A DNA stretch of 64,000 bases from CBDHFQ01 sp965262565. Lineage in GTDB: Bacteria; Bacteroidota; Bacteroidia; J057. The stretch lies in contig CBDHFQ010000017.1 in assembly GCA_965262565.1 (NCBI GenBank), positions 248,001 to 312,000 on the forward strand, in the 5' to 3' direction. Shown piece by piece: positions 9,678-18,573 of this stretch. The notes under the pieces are model-generated. The model was not told the DNA's origin, did no database searches, and worked only from the letters and a program-made list of their open reading frames with translations. Positions within the stretch are counted from its first letter, which is position 1; every line of letters begins with the position of its first letter. Position numbers and translations under genes: made by a program.

Positions 9678-9720
9678 AAATCAGGAGATGAACATCATTC
9701 ATTTCCTGATTTACATTTTT
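9678..9720 (+). terminator. rho-independent terminator of lepA
   Basis: A perfect 9-base inverted repeat, AAATCAGGA (9678-9686) and TCCTGATTT (9704-9712), is followed by ACATTTTTT. It begins 18 bases after the lepA stop codon and reaches the stop codon of the convergent NfeD gene, so it may work in both directions. Confidence 0.65.
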
Positions 9721-9986
9721 TGAGATTCACAGGGTTCTACGATTAATCTCCCAAATTTCTCTCCAATAATTCTCACCCACTCTCCTTTCTGAACAAATAC
9801 GTTGGTACTTAAGGCTTCAATGATTTGCCCCTCTACTTCCACAAAGCCCGTCATACTCATTTTCGTTTTTGTCAGTGCTATTTTTCCCACTAAAGCTTTC
9901 AGCATGATTCTCTTCAATGTTCTTGGACTTTTAGGTTCTTCTACCACATTCCCATTTCCTCCTCTTAATCTTTTCAACCATCTCAT
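9711..9986 (-). CDS. short NfeD C-terminal-domain (OB-fold) protein
   Basis: I start at the ATG at 9986 (MRWLKRLRGG), which gives 91 residues; the frame runs open to 10097, but the extra residues look like translated intergenic DNA. The C-terminal 55 residues follow the NfeD OB-fold pattern: LVGKIALTKTKMSMTGFVEV, then EALSTNVFVQKGEWVRI and GRLIVEP. NfeD proteins are partners of membrane stomatin-like proteins, but this one has no transmembrane part, so it is a stand-alone soluble domain. No stomatin gene is nearby. The basic N-terminus (KRLRGGNGN) could touch membranes or nucleic acid. Confidence 0.65.
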   Translation of the reverse strand: MRWLKRLRGGNGNVVEEPKSPRTLKRIMLKALVGKIALTKTKMSMTGFVEVEGQIIEALSTNVFVQKGEWVRIIGEKFGRLIVEPCESQKM

Positions 9987-10278
9987 ATATGTAATATTTG
10001 CTGAATGATAACGTCGATAGTTGTTATACGATAAGAATTCACAAGATTTGCACACGAAAGAAAATAAAATCGACACACTTGGAGAACAGCTAGGCACATA
10101 GCAGTTACGTTTTAGTCAAAAAAACGTCATAATAATTTAGTTTTCTCCGAATGATGTCAGCTAGATTTCATACATCAGCCTATCTCCTATCCCATTCTTC
10201 AATAGTAATTTGCCTGACAATCCAGGCAGAACCTTCCTCCTACTTTTCCGATACTTTAACGAATCAAAAACTTATCGT

Positions 10279-10674
10279 ATGAAAAACATTGCATTATTTT
10301 TCACTGTAACTTTGACTGTAAGTCTATTTTTTACTTCAAAAGTAATGTACGGACAGGAAAAGGTCATTTTCACCAGCCAGTTCGAAGGTAGAAGTGATCA
10401 TACTGTAACAGGTAAGGTATCCATTGTTGAAACTGAATCCGGGTTCATCGTGCGTTTAGAAGAAGATTTTGTTTTGGACGGTGCTCCCGATCCTAAAGTA
10501 GCTTTAGGGAAGGACGGATTTCAGGAAGAAACGTTAGTAGATTCCATCATTCAGACAAAAGGACTACAAGAGTATATCCTCTCGGAAGATATCGACCCTA
10601 ATAAGTACAATGAGATATATATTTGGTGTGAGCAATTTAATGTACCTCTTGGCGTAGCTGAATATAATCAATAG
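10279..10674 (+). CDS. exported DM13-domain protein
   Basis: I choose the ATG at 10279, which starts a clean signal peptide (MKNIALFFTVTLTVSLFF, cleavage after MYGQ); the frame is open further upstream, but that adds unlikely sequence. The mature part of about 105 residues is a single DM13 domain: FEGRSDHTVTGKVSI, the LEEDFVLDGAPDPKVAL stretch, and the ending IYIWCEQFNVPLGVAEY with the family's conserved Cys (Cys117). DM13 is a small beta-sandwich domain found in metazoan DOMON proteins and in many bacteria, proposed from sequence to act in extracytoplasmic redox chemistry. No redox partner is adjacent. Confidence 0.75.
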   Translation: MKNIALFFTVTLTVSLFFTSKVMYGQEKVIFTSQFEGRSDHTVTGKVSIVETESGFIVRLEEDFVLDGAPDPKVALGKDGFQEETLVDSIIQTKGLQEYILSEDIDPNKYNEIYIWCEQFNVPLGVAEYNQ

Positions 10675-10770
10675 ACAAATTCCGTCCCCAGCATTAGTAG
10701 CATATCTGTTTTTTCATTTTATTTTTATCCCCAAGTGGAGCTTATTACCTTTAACACTTAATTTGTTGAT

Positions 10771-11181
10771 ATGTATGCTACTAATCTGGGGTTACACTTT
10801 TCTACGGATCAAGCTTTTGGCGGACTTGTCACGGTGGAAGGTATCCTTCGGGTAGACCCACAAAAAGTACTACTGGAGTATCACAAGAAAGATAATCTGG
10901 TTCGCGTGTTGAAATCCAAAAACACCTTGTTGGAAATTCCCTATCAGGATCTCCAGGAAGTAAATTATAAAAGAAATTGGTTCGTTTCTCGCTTTCAGTT
11001 AGAAATAAAGAATTTACATATCCTCCAACAGTTTCCAGCCTCCAAAAATGGAATTATTTCACTTTCTATCCCAAGAAAGCAAAAAGAGATCGCCAAAGAA
11101 ATAGCCTCATACATCAACCTTCGAATATCTGAAATTAGACTCGCATCGATGGATTCAGATCATGATGAGAAATACTTGTAA
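10771..11181 (+). CDS. hypothetical protein, possible PH-like fold
   Basis: This 136-residue cytoplasmic protein has no signal peptide or transmembrane helix. Alternating hydrophobic strands (GGLVTVEGILRVDPQKVLLEY, NTLLEIPYQDLQEVNY, FQLEIKN) followed by a C-terminal helix (RKQKEIAKEIASYINLRI) resemble the strand-then-helix order of bacterial PH-like domains. That resemblance is only structural reasoning. The DM13 gene precedes it by about 100 bases and the GntP permease follows by 130 bases, all on the same strand, but the gaps do not demand an operon. I do not recognise a family with certainty. Confidence 0.6.
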   Translation: MYATNLGLHFSTDQAFGGLVTVEGILRVDPQKVLLEYHKKDNLVRVLKSKNTLLEIPYQDLQEVNYKRNWFVSRFQLEIKNLHILQQFPASKNGIISLSIPRKQKEIAKEIASYINLRISEIRLASMDSDHDEKYL

Positions 11182-11313
11182 GGAGAGAGGAATAATGGGC
11201 CTATATCTTTCTAAATTTTGACGCTAACTGTTCATTCTGAAGCCAATCTGTAAAAAGAACGCGAAATCCCAAAAAAAAACCTAATTTAAGCAAGGACTCA
11301 AAGTATAATACTT

Positions 11314-12648
11314 ATGGTAATTCTTTTGCTACTACTACTAAGCGTAGGGTTCATTATTTTTGCTACCACACGTTTGCAGCTTCACCCATTTTTAACCCTT
11401 CTTTTTGCAGCCATAGGATTTGGGCTTTTCTCTGGAATGGAGTTGGAAAGAATGATTCAGGCTATATCAGATGGCTTTGGAGGAACTTTAGGGGCAATCG
11501 GGATTGTCATCGTGGCTGGTACGATCATAGGCACTTTTTTGGAACAATCTGGTGGAGCCTATGCCATGGCTGAAGCTATTCTCAATAAAATTGGAAGGAA
11601 AAGAGTCCCCTTGACGATGAGTATTATAGGATGGGTAGTGTCTATTCCTGTATTTGCAGATTCCGGCTTCGTTATCCTTGCCCCATTGAATCGAGCGTTG
11701 ACGGCGAAAGCAAAATTATCGCTTTCCACGACGGTCATCGCACTAGGTCTGGGATTAGCCGCCTCCCATACCATGGTTCCTCCTACACCCGGTCCTATTG
11801 CTGCTGCTGGTATTTTAGAAGTAGATCTGGGACGCGTTATTTTGTTAGGCATTCCCATAAGCTTACTCGCCATGCTCATAGGGGTTCTGTATGCCAACCT
11901 ATATGCATCAAAAGTATATATAGATCCTAATCCAGATTTAGATGAGGCTACTATCAGAGAAAGATTAAAAGAAGCACCTTCCGCAGCGAAATCTTTCCTT
12001 CCCATATTAATTCCCATTTTCCTTATTGTGTTAAAATCTATCAGTGAATTCCCTACCGAGCCATTTGGGACGGGTTTGTTGAGCGAATTAATTGAATTTA
12101 TTGGACATCCATTTATCGCTCTGCTTATAGGAATACTCATCGCTTTTACGTTGCCCAAGAAATTAGATAAGGAGATGCTTTCACAGACGGGTTGGGTAGG
12201 AAAGGGGCTCTTGGACGCTTCGGTGATCATTTTAATTACTGGTGCCGGAGGGGCCTTTGGAAAAACCCTTCAATATTCTGGTATGGCGGATCAAATAGGA
12301 GAAACCTTTGCCGTTTGGAACCTCGGAATTTGGCTTCCTTTTTTACTCTCAGCTGCAATAAAGACAGCGCAAGGATCTTCTACGGTGGCCCTTATTACTA
12401 CTGCATCTATCATTGCTCCTTTAGCTGAATCATTGGGCCTGGTAGATACGATGGACAAGACCCTGGCAGTATTAGCCATAGGGGCAGGCTCCCTGGTCGT
12501 TTCGCATGCAAATGATTCTATGTTCTGGATCGTAACCCAAATGTCCGATATGGATGTCAAAACGGGCTATCGCCTCCATACACTGGGAACGCTGGTCATG
12601 GGAGTAAGTGCTGCTGTAATTATATGGATCTTCAGCTTAATCTTATAG
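11314..12648 (+). CDS. GntP-family gluconate-type permease
   Basis: The 444 residues are almost entirely hydrophobic and form about 12 or more transmembrane segments. Family marks include GTIIGTFLEQSGGAYAMAE, IPVFADSGFVIL, the ASHTMVPPTPGPIAAA motif and KTAQGSSTVALITTASI, all typical of GntP/DsdX/Idn-type H+ symporters for gluconate and related hydroxy acids. The usual members are about 440-450 residues, so it is full length. No gluconate kinase or dehydratase gene is nearby, so the substrate is open (gluconate, glycerate or a similar acid). A long antisense frame over this gene is a shadow. Confidence 0.92.
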   Translation: MVILLLLLLSVGFIIFATTRLQLHPFLTLLFAAIGFGLFSGMELERMIQAISDGFGGTLGAIGIVIVAGTIIGTFLEQSGGAYAMAEAILNKIGRKRVPLTMSIIGWVVSIPVFADSGFVILAPLNRALTAKAKLSLSTTVIALGLGLAASHTMVPPTPGPIAAAGILEVDLGRVILLGIPISLLAMLIGVLYANLYASKVYIDPNPDLDEATIRERLKEAPSAAKSFLPILIPIFLIVLKSISEFPTEPFGTGLLSELIEFIGHPFIALLIGILIAFTLPKKLDKEMLSQTGWVGKGLLDASVIILITGAGGAFGKTLQYSGMADQIGETFAVWNLGIWLPFLLSAAIKTAQGSSTVALITTASIIAPLAESLGLVDTMDKTLAVLAIGAGSLVVSHANDSMFWIVTQMSDMDVKTGYRLHTLGTLVMGVSAAVIIWIFSLIL

Positions 12649-12766
12649 AATACCGCCTATTGCTACCTATCTTTTGGCAAAGCTCCTTATGTCTGTCAGT
12701 TTCTCATTTTTCCAAACTGATCTATATGATTCATTGGCACAAATATTCCCTAAGCCTACCCAAAAA

Positions 12767-14131
12767 TTACCTGGTCAATACGCTAATGAGGTCATATTGA
12801 GTAATAATATCCAATTCAGCTTCTCCTTTCACTAATACGGCCGGATTTTCTTTATTGATCAATTTAGAGATCACATCTATTCTGGTGCTGGGTAATACAA
12901 ATGGCAATGGATCACTCATAGCTTGCGATACAGGAGCATCTTTCAATGCGGGATCATCTAGAATAGTACTCAGCACACGATTTTCATGCAAGCTTCCCAC
13001 AATATCCCCATTTTTTAAGACGGGAATTTGAGAAATTAATTGCTCACGCATAATTAACATAGCTTTCCCCAATGACTCATTATCATTCATCGTAACCAAA
13101 GAAGACCCATTTGATTTACTTCCCAGAATCTGCTGAGCCGTAAGCATAGACTCTTCTTCCAAAAAGTTATGTCTGCGCATCCACTCATCATTATATACCT
13201 TCCCTAAATACCTCGTTCCATGATCCGGCAAAATAATGATCATTACATCATCCTTCTTCAGGTGCTTAGCATATTCTAATGCTCCGTAAACGGCAGCACC
13301 ACATGACCAACCGATAAACAAGCCTTCCGTCTTTGCTAGTTTTCGGGTCATTAAGGCAGCATCTTTATCTGTTACTTTTACGATATGGTCTATCACCTCC
13401 ATATTACAATTGGCAGGGACAATATCTTCTCCAATCCCTTCTGTTAAATAAGGATAGATTTCATTAGGGTCCATCTCACCTGTCTCATGCAATTTTTTAA
13501 ATACAGAACCATAAGTATCTATGCCAATGGTTTGGATCTCTGGATTTTTACTTTTTAGATAAGTAGATACTCCACAGATGGTTCCACAGGTCCCCATCCC
13601 TGCTGCAAAATGAGTAATAGCCCCTTCTGTCTGTTCCCAAATTTCTGGCCCCGTTCCCTCAATATGAGCCTGTGTATTACTCAGGTTGTCATATTGGTTC
13701 ATGTATATGGAATTCGGGATATCTTGAGCCAATTTACGAGCTACTGAATAATAGGATCTGGGATCTTCTGGCTCGACATTGGTAGGACAAACAATTACTT
13801 CTGCTCCAACTGCTCTTAATATATCAATTTTTTCCTGCGACTGCTTATCAGCCATGGTAAAAATACATCTGTACCCTTTTACTGCTGCAGCTAATGCTAA
13901 GCCCATACCTGTATTGCCAGAGGTTCCTTCGACGATAGTTCCTCCAGGTTGAATGATCCCCTTCTTCTCTGCATCTTCAATCATTTTTACAGCGATTCGA
14001 TCCTTTATACTGTGACCTGGATTGAAGTACTCTACCTTGACCAACACGGTAGCTTTAATATGAGTCGCAACTGTATTTAATTTAATTAAGGGAGTCTGCC
14101 CTATTGTTTCTATCACATTGTTGTAATACAT
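12767..14131 (-). CDS. cystathionine beta-synthase, PLP enzyme with CBS domains
   Basis: The 454-residue protein has a fold-type II PLP domain (residues 1-320) with the Schiff-base lysine Lys43 in SIKDR, the phosphate loop GTSGNTG (69-75), and GMGTCGTICG. Two CBS motifs follow (about 335-454; SQIPVLKNGDIVGSLHE). This layout matches eukaryotic-type cystathionine beta-synthase, which condenses serine and homocysteine, but it lacks the N-terminal heme-binding extension of the mammalian enzyme. A cysteine synthase activity cannot be excluded, though CBS domains favour cystathionine beta-synthase, perhaps controlled by adenosyl ligands. It stands alone; no cystathionine gamma-lyase is visible, and I found no SAM riboswitch in the leader. 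Confidence 0.85.
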   Translation of the reverse strand: MYYNNVIETIGQTPLIKLNTVATHIKATVLVKVEYFNPGHSIKDRIAVKMIEDAEKKGIIQPGGTIVEGTSGNTGMGLALAAAVKGYRCIFTMADKQSQEKIDILRAVGAEVIVCPTNVEPEDPRSYYSVARKLAQDIPNSIYMNQYDNLSNTQAHIEGTGPEIWEQTEGAITHFAAGMGTCGTICGVSTYLKSKNPEIQTIGIDTYGSVFKKLHETGEMDPNEIYPYLTEGIGEDIVPANCNMEVIDHIVKVTDKDAALMTRKLAKTEGLFIGWSCGAAVYGALEYAKHLKKDDVMIIILPDHGTRYLGKVYNDEWMRRHNFLEEESMLTAQQILGSKSNGSSLVTMNDNESLGKAMLIMREQLISQIPVLKNGDIVGSLHENRVLSTILDDPALKDAPVSQAMSDPLPFVLPSTRIDVISKLINKENPAVLVKGEAELDIITQYDLISVLTR

Positions 14132-14876
14132 AGAAGAGATGATGAAAGCTTTCGAATTAATGAAATTTGACTTAAAATAAACGATTTTTTTCTACTCTGC
14201 ATCATCCTTTATCCCACTGTCTATAATTATTCAATGATCTTTTAACTCCAGGTTCGCAAGGATAGTTCACAACTCATACTCATGGCCCTGAATCCCTGTC
14301 AAAAATGTAGGAAGCTGATAAAAGGCTGAGGTTTATCTTTATAAATAATTTAAAAACGAAGATAATCTTACGTTAAAAAATAATGCATTCTATAAATCGC
14401 CATAACAAATATAAAAATTGGAAATTACTAAATCACATATCTTATAAATCAGAATAATTCATTTTAAAAAATTTTCGAAAATATGTTTTCATCTAATCAG
14501 AATCCCCTCTGTGTCCAATAGAATTAGGGGTAATAAACACTAAAGATCTACCTGATTATCCTGAAAAAAAATGGGGTAAACGAGTAGATTAGTATATTAA
14601 ATTACTGTCTAGAAATTATTTATAGAATTTATCTCAATTAATAAGTGTATCTTAATCACTATCCTTACAGACTGAAGGGTTCCTTATTGAAAAATATTGG
14701 GAAAGAGAAAAGTTAACATAAAATAACCCACCGTTTTTCATTTATTCTCCTCCTCCTCTTTATATATTTGGAATCGCATAATACCTTACATGAAATATAT
14801 TACGAAATAAAAAACAATAATTGGATTATGCTTCATCCTCGCGTTTCTTTGAATCAGATTAACACATCTGATTGAC
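14132..14876. other. 745-base intergenic region, no gene recognised
   Basis: This is the longest gene-free stretch of the window, very AT-rich with many short A and T runs. It should hold the promoter and leader of the cystathionine beta-synthase gene (minus strand) and the promoter of the methyltransferase-like gene (plus strand). A TATATTTG box can be read on the minus strand at 14406-14413, but 275 bases from the gene. A five-base CCCCT/AGGGG repeat lies around 14500. I saw no tRNA, no S-box-like motif and no open frame that looks coding. Confidence 0.6.
14763..14770 (+). promoter_or_regulatory. TAnnTTTG -7 box of the methyltransferase-like gene
   Basis: TATATTTG matches the Bacteroidota -7 consensus TAnnTTTG exactly. 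A TTTA 18 bases upstream (14741-14744) is a three-of-four match to the -33 box TTTG. Transcription from here would give a leader of about 100 bases before the ATG at 14877. Confidence 0.4.
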
Positions 14877-15680
14877 ATGAATACTAAAACACTGCATACA
14901 CCTGAGGGACATGTCCAACGACGCCCATGGTTTCCTGAAAAATTGTGGAGCTTAATTTCAGCAGTAATATCATCTATATATCCATATCCCAAACCTGACA
15001 TCCTCCCCTATTGGCCTAGTACTACCTACTCGAAAAATAACGAACAGCCTCAACGCTTGCATTTATCTAATCACGATAGATTGGCACTGATAGAAAAGTA
15101 TTTAGATTCTAAGAAGATATTTGCAGAGTTCGCACCACGAGATTATGGATTTTGCTGGTTTTTATCTCCATTTTTTAAAGTTGTCTATAGTATTAATGCG
15201 CTTTCTTCTTCTCATTCTTCCGCTTACAGCCCCTATAATTTCAGGCAAATATCCCAAGATGGGTTCAAACTAAATTGTCCTGGTAATTCTGTGGACATAG
15301 TGTACAGGAATGAACCTTTAGCCTATATAACTAAGGATGATACCTACTTACATTTTCACAATATTCAGCATTTACTCTGCCCTGGAGGAGTGTACATCTT
15401 TCGATTTTTTTCTCAATATAGATCATCCACGCTATTGTTAGATCAAAGCAACATTTCCACAAATTTCAAGCTTTCGTTTATTGAATTATTTCTCCTTATC
15501 AGAGAGTCCCGATTTTCTTCCTTCAGGTGCTATCTGACTCTGGGGACTATCCATCTTAAAATTCCTACGATCTACTGTATCTGGGCGGAGAGAATTATTG
15601 AAAAATTACCCAATAGATTTTTTAGAAGTGTGTTTGCTAGATTATTTATGCCTAATCCCGTGTTGGAACTTTTCAAATAG
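14877..15680 (+). CDS. degenerate class I methyltransferase-like protein
   Basis: The 267-residue protein has no signal peptide. Its middle resembles a SAM-dependent methyltransferase: ALIEKYLDSKKIFAEFAP stands where motif I should be, VDIVYRNEPLAYI matches motif IV, and IQHLLCPGGVYIFRF matches the post-motif-IV strand with PGG. The glycine-rich SAM loop (DxGxGxG) is missing; the site reads AEFAPRDYGFCWF. SAM binding is therefore doubtful, and the protein may be a binding or scaffold relative. The C-terminal third has hydrophobic stretches (FIELFLLI, IYCIWAERIIEKL) that may touch the membrane. No neighbour suggests a substrate. The family call is tentative. Confidence 0.6.
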   Translation: MNTKTLHTPEGHVQRRPWFPEKLWSLISAVISSIYPYPKPDILPYWPSTTYSKNNEQPQRLHLSNHDRLALIEKYLDSKKIFAEFAPRDYGFCWFLSPFFKVVYSINALSSSHSSAYSPYNFRQISQDGFKLNCPGNSVDIVYRNEPLAYITKDDTYLHFHNIQHLLCPGGVYIFRFFSQYRSSTLLLDQSNISTNFKLSFIELFLLIRESRFSSFRCYLTLGTIHLKIPTIYCIWAERIIEKLPNRFFRSVFARLFMPNPVLELFK

Positions 15681-15742
15681 ACCTGCGAAACAGCCTAGAA
15701 GTATATGCTTTCTTCACTTTGGAAAAAATGAGGCAGAATGAT

Positions 15743-16819
15743 TCAGGTCAATAATTTAATCCTGGTAAAAATATATCTCAAAGACTCCTGCTTAAGTACT
15801 TGTCTAAAGTAGGTAGTTCTGTTAAGCTGCTCCGGGATATTACCATTGTGATGCAGATATTTTTTGTGGATGTTTTTATGGAACCAATGCACGAGTTTAA
15901 TCTTGTTCCCACAAATTTCTATTCCCGTTACTCCCCTCTTTCCAATAACACAACCTGAATTAAAGAGACAGGGAACATAGAAAATAGGATGGAGATCGTA
16001 AATATTATCTTCTTTACTTTTGTAGGTTAATTTGGCTGCCTTATTTAGCTTTTTCAGGCTCTTTTTATGACTTTTTATTTGTTCCTCAATCGCTTTTTGA
16101 TCCTTTATACTACTATCCATATAGATTTTACACAATCGGTCAATTTCCTGTTTTAGCTGAGTTCCTTTACTCAAGGGGGTTTCAAATAGAGGTCTATGAG
16201 TGTGCCCTATAATGGAAGCTATCCCCTTGTACTTAGAATATTGATATATTTTTTTCTCGATACGAAACTGCTTTTTACTGCTATGAGATACCGAATAATT
16301 CTTTATTCCTAAAGGGTTAGCAACATATTTTAAGGTAAACCCTATGAGTTCGTTGTTCTTTTGATATTTTTTGGATACCTGATGGCCATGAAATACAAAA
16401 AAATGATGGTTTCTAAAATTTAATTTGATCGTTTCGAAGAGGGGATATGAGTGTAAGAAACCTTGAGTACCTAATAAACTCATATCATGGTTCCCAATCA
16501 TTTTAAAAAGCCTCCCATCTTCAGCAAACTGATCAAACAACTGATACGTTTCCTTCCATTGTTTAGCTATTTCGTCCTGAGTAAATCGTTGTAATTCTTC
16601 TATATCTCCATTCAAGAGCAACTGAAAGCCTTTGTTGTTATAATATTGGCCAAGGATGGTATGAAATAAGTGGGCATTTTCCTTAAAATCGTCATTTGAA
16701 CTTCCATCCCCCATATGCAAGTCACTGAAAATAACGATCCTGGATTCAGGTCGAATCCCTAATTCTATGGACTTATCAAAAAGCACATTTAAATGTGAAT
16801 AAGTAGGTTTTTCCTTCAT
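15743..16819 (-). CDS. calcineurin-like metallophosphoesterase
   Basis: The 358-residue cytoplasmic protein shows the ordered metal-binding motifs of the calcineurin-like superfamily: FSDLHMGD (Asp33, His35), LLNGDIEEL, IGNHDMS and IIGHTHRP. A charged helical insert (about residues 220-255, rich in Lys) follows the GHTH motif, and the C-terminal part (GCVIGKRGVTGIEICGNKI) forms the last strands. Members hydrolyse phosphomonoesters or diesters; some close relatives are UDP-2,3-diacylglucosamine hydrolases (LpxH) of lipid A synthesis, but this protein is longer and I would not name it so. A near-consensus promoter lies immediately upstream. Confidence 0.88.
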   Translation of the reverse strand: MKEKPTYSHLNVLFDKSIELGIRPESRIVIFSDLHMGDGSSNDDFKENAHLFHTILGQYYNNKGFQLLLNGDIEELQRFTQDEIAKQWKETYQLFDQFAEDGRLFKMIGNHDMSLLGTQGFLHSYPLFETIKLNFRNHHFFVFHGHQVSKKYQKNNELIGFTLKYVANPLGIKNYSVSHSSKKQFRIEKKIYQYSKYKGIASIIGHTHRPLFETPLSKGTQLKQEIDRLCKIYMDSSIKDQKAIEEQIKSHKKSLKKLNKAAKLTYKSKEDNIYDLHPIFYVPCLFNSGCVIGKRGVTGIEICGNKIKLVHWFHKNIHKKYLHHNGNIPEQLNRTTYFRQVLKQESLRYIFTRIKLLT

Positions 16820-16831
16820 TAATAAACGAAC

Positions 16832-16862
16832 AAAGTTAAACCCTTAATGATCTTTTACAGAT
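16832..16862 (-). promoter_or_regulatory. Bacteroidota-type promoter of the metallophosphoesterase gene
   Basis: Read on the minus strand, TCTG (16862-16859) and an exact -7 box TAACTTTG (16839-16832) are separated by 19 bases, close to TTTG-N19-TAnnTTTG. The ATG at 16819 follows the -7 box after only 12 bases, so the transcript would have a leader of only a few bases. Confidence 0.5.
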
Positions 16863-16916
16863 CTGACTTTAATATAATCCCAGTATTAAATCATTTAAAT
16901 CAAATACTTATTCAGC

Positions 16917-17204
16917 CTATATGTTAGAGGCACCATACTGATATATATTATCCGAATAAGATTTTGGACGTTTATCCAACTTATGTAAAACATTTTCTTT
17001 GGTGGAAAAGTAAAGGGAGGCAGGTATTTCATACAGCGTTTTAGCGAGTGCTTTAGCAAATAAGCGACTAACATTCCCACGTTGGATACAAGGAACTCTT
17101 TCCTCAAAGTCATGAATTATTTCGATCAAGCTAGCGTCCAGATCGATTTGATAAAAGCATTCGTGAGTGTAATTACGGCAAAACAAAATTCCAGTTGGTT
17201 TCAT
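16917..17204 (-). CDS. hypothetical 95-residue protein
   Basis: The frame is open from 17324, but I prefer the ATG at 17204 (MKPTGILFCRNYTHECFYQI), because the extra 40 codons read like translated intergenic sequence. The protein has a patterned, amphipathic middle (LDASLIEIIHDFEERVP) and the segment FAKALAKTLYEIPASLYFSTKENVLHKL. There is no signal peptide or known motif. A second frame over the same bases is a shadow. The 313 bases upstream, to the divergent HTH gene at 17518, are AT-rich and should hold both promoters; I recognise no exact box there. Confidence 0.45.
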   Translation of the reverse strand: MKPTGILFCRNYTHECFYQIDLDASLIEIIHDFEERVPCIQRGNVSRLFAKALAKTLYEIPASLYFSTKENVLHKLDKRPKSYSDNIYQYGASNI

Positions 17205-17517
17205 GGTACGATGTTGTTTAAAACGATGGATAAAAGAATCTCTGATCGAGATATCAAAAGCCCATGAAACGGACCACCTGGTGTAAATTATACTAATGCT
17301 AATAAGAGATTGAGAAATACTCAATATATTTATTCGATTAAACGTAATAATTGTGGTATATTCAACGCATCAGCATCAATATAAGAAGCAAGAAGAATCA
17401 CTCTGATTTAAAAGAGTTTAGTATATTTATACAAAGAACAACTTGAAAATAATATTTACTTAAATATACTACAAACATTAATATAGCGTTTTTCGACATA
17501 TACCTTGATCTTACACC

Positions 17518-17889
17518 ATGGAAAATCATTTTTCCTTAAATAATTTGGGCGAAATGCTCATAACTTACATTAAGGAAGAGTCTCCCTATACGATGGGTGA
17601 TGTTGCTCGCCAGACTCTTGGAATCACATATAGTAACTTTCAGAAAAGACTCTCAAAAAACAACATTAAATTGTATGAGTTAGAAAAAATTCTAACTTAT
17701 TTAGGGCTGGAAATTCATATCTCCTTAGGGAAAATGAAATTCTCAAATGCTGTGACCTCTCCCACGAATTATGAAGAACAACTTGCACAGAAGGATCGGG
17801 TTCTAGAACTACAGGAAAAAATTATTTATCTTCAGGAAAAGCTTCAGGCTCAAAAAGCACGTGATAACCATAGAGATAATACTGATTAA
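17518..17889 (+). CDS. small HTH protein with C-terminal coiled coil
   Basis: The 123 residues divide into a helical N-terminal part (about 8-72) with a Cro/C1-like helix-turn-helix pattern, MGDVARQTLGITYSNFQKRL then LYELEKILTYLGLEI, and a C-terminal coiled coil (about 78-113, LAQKDRVLELQEKIIYLQEKLQ). Small HTH-plus-coiled-coil proteins of this type are common in Bacteroidota and are presumed dimeric DNA-binding regulators. The DUF1684 gene begins only 8 bases after its stop, so the two are probably co-transcribed. The targets are unknown. Confidence 0.65.
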   Translation: MENHFSLNNLGEMLITYIKEESPYTMGDVARQTLGITYSNFQKRLSKNNIKLYELEKILTYLGLEIHISLGKMKFSNAVTSPTNYEEQLAQKDRVLELQEKIIYLQEKLQAQKARDNHRDNTD

Positions 17890-17897
17890 CGTCATTT

Positions 17898-18521
17898 ATG
17901 GATTGGAATAGCAGAAAAAATAGTACTTATGTTGTTGTAGCAGTGGGAGTTGTATTTTTAATTATTTTAATCATTCAAATTTCTGCGCTAAAGGACCCTT
18001 CCGGCTACATCGAAAAAATCGAGCAGGAACGACAGTTAAAGAATACCCAATTTCGCTCTACCCCTCAATCTCCTCTCTCTCCAGAACAAAAATCATCTTT
18101 TAAAGGCTTGAATTACTTTCCCATTGACCCTATGTATCAGATTCCTGCCGAAATAACCCTGGAAGATACGAGGGATACCTTATTATTAACCACCTCTGAA
18201 GGAAATGATTATCGCACTGTAAGAATAGGGTCTCTCCGCTTTAAGTTGCAACGTACTCAACAAGAACTCATTGCTTACCAATACGTAGAAGGAGAGAATA
18301 AAAACATGTTGTTCGTGCCCTTTTACGATCTTACATCAAATGTATCTACCTACGGGGGAGGGAGGTATTTGGATATTCCTTATGGAGCCAATATCATCAT
18401 TGATTTTAATAAGGCATATAATCCTTATTGTGTATATAATGAAGATTATGAATGTCCATTTCCTCCCAGAAAGAATAATTTACCCTTAGAAATATTTGCC
18501 GGGGAAAAAGTGTATCCCTGA
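17898..18521 (+). CDS. DUF1684-domain membrane-anchored protein
   Basis: The 207-residue protein starts with an N-terminal transmembrane anchor (about residues 10-29, YVVVAVGVVFLIILII) and then a DUF1684 domain. The diagnostic C-terminal blocks are clear: LRFKLQRT, FVPFYDLTSNVSTYGGGRYLD, and DFNKAYNPYCVYNEDYECPF followed by PPRKNNLPLEIFAGEK. In other genomes DUF1684 proteins have the same conserved Asn-Pro-Tyr-Cys end; the activity is unknown. The anchor points to the periplasmic face of the inner membrane. It follows the HTH gene closely and is followed by a tiny membrane protein gene. Confidence 0.85.
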   Translation: MDWNSRKNSTYVVVAVGVVFLIILIIQISALKDPSGYIEKIEQERQLKNTQFRSTPQSPLSPEQKSSFKGLNYFPIDPMYQIPAEITLEDTRDTLLLTTSEGNDYRTVRIGSLRFKLQRTQQELIAYQYVEGENKNMLFVPFYDLTSNVSTYGGGRYLDIPYGANIIIDFNKAYNPYCVYNEDYECPFPPRKNNLPLEIFAGEKVYP

Positions 18522-18573
18522 TCAAAACAGATTCAATTTTTGTTTTCCTTTTACATCCTTGATAAAAATTTCC

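Noticed and set aside
10211..10228. Hairpin TGCCTG-ACAATC-CAGGCA upstream of the DM13 gene as a terminator
   Set aside because: There is no T tract after it, and it lies in a promoter region rather than behind a gene end.
11559..12230. Long open frame of 223 codons on the minus strand over the GntP permease gene
   Set aside because: It is antisense to an intact, clearly recognised membrane transporter gene, has no recognisable domain, and codon pressure in such genes often leaves long antisense frames.
14132..14876. Possible SAM riboswitch or other leader RNA upstream of the cystathionine beta-synthase gene
   Set aside because: I found no S-box core, no long paired stems and no terminator hairpin there; the few short inverted repeats are at chance level in AT-rich DNA.
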